The notes below the pieces were generated by a model. The model was not told the DNA's origin, ran no database searches, and saw only the letters and a program-made list of their open reading frames with translations. A program made the translations under genes and the position numbers. From an uncultured Geobacteraceae bacterium (lineage in GTDB: Bacteria > Desulfobacterota > Desulfuromonadia > Geobacterales > Pseudopelobacteraceae): DNA of 39,063 nucleotides. Within the stretch, counting starts at the first letter, position 1. Every line of letters starts with the position of its first letter. Where the stretch lies: the NCBI GenBank assembly GCA_903852495.1, contig CAINRC010000045.1, positions 1 to 39,063 of the forward strand, read 5' to 3'. Positions 39,021 to 39,063 of the stretch are shown here, piece after piece.

Positions 39021-39063
39021 TCCCCTGTTAATTCAATCTGTTATGGGGAAATTCATGATTCAC

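Noticed and set aside
39043..39063. ATG near the right edge that might begin a new gene
   Set aside because: Only seven codons remain in the window and no ribosome site precedes it, so it is noted only under the weak promoter candidate.

Overview
The window looks like chromosomal DNA of an anaerobic, respiring, Geobacter-like bacterium (Desulfuromonadia or the wider former Deltaproteobacteria). The evidence is gene content: a tungsten aldehyde:ferredoxin oxidoreductase, a Mop-type molybdenum aldehyde oxidoreductase, a tungstate ABC transporter, an ETF/FixCX electron route, sigma-54 enhancer-type control and a gene set resembling Desulfovibrio vulgaris DVU_1551-1559. No rRNA, tRNA or CRISPR array was seen. 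The assignment rests on family recognition by eye, not on database searches.

Left part, about 1-18240, minus strand. Reading in transcription order from the right: a CoA-acylating aldehyde dehydrogenase; a molybdenum/tungsten-cofactor-type riboswitch with an intrinsic terminator; a small zinc-ribbon protein; a NifX-like protein; a MoeA-like molybdopterin-binding protein; the Mop-type aldehyde oxidoreductase; a large flavin/Fe-S oxidoreductase; a two-CxxC protein; a methyltransferase; a ribbon-helix-helix gene broken by a stop codon; a C_GCAxxG_C_C protein; a radical SAM protein; an AMP-dependent ligase; XdhC; a MocA-like nucleotidyltransferase fused to an HD domain; a histidine phosphatase; and a small zinc-ribbon protein. 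Beyond these lie a decayed phosphatase copy, a sigma-54-type promoter, a 25-codon gene remnant, moaE, tupA and the first codons of another exported protein.

Middle, 18242-30655. A sigma-54 activator of the AcoR type is divergent from the aldehyde dehydrogenase; candidate -24/-12 promoters face both ways around a shared dyad. After a convergent MFS transporter comes a plus-strand operon with a near-perfect sigma-54 promoter: mftA (36-residue precursor ending in the Val-Tyr core), mftB, mftC, an OYE/FadH-type oxidoreductase, etfA, fixC, fixX, etfB and mftF. This is a mycofactocin-type redox-cofactor cluster wired to an electron-transfer-flavoprotein and quinone-reductase module. mftD and mftE are absent from the window.

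Right part, 30656-39063, plus strand. A second RNA of the same riboswitch family precedes the tungsten aldehyde oxidoreductase gene. An IS1595-type element with an 8-bp target duplication separates that gene from an unknown 192-residue protein, MoaD, a ThiF/MoeB-type activating enzyme, an IclR regulator, MoaB, TupB and TupC. The window ends in an IS200-type remnant.

Working model (inference): the region is an alcohol/aldehyde oxidation island. Mycofactocin plus ETF/FixCX would take electrons from a carrier-bound dehydrogenase to quinone. Aldehydes could be oxidised by three alternative enzymes (CoA-linked, molybdenum, tungsten). Metal supply and cofactor maturation are encoded alongside, sensed by two riboswitches and probably switched on by a sigma-54 activator.
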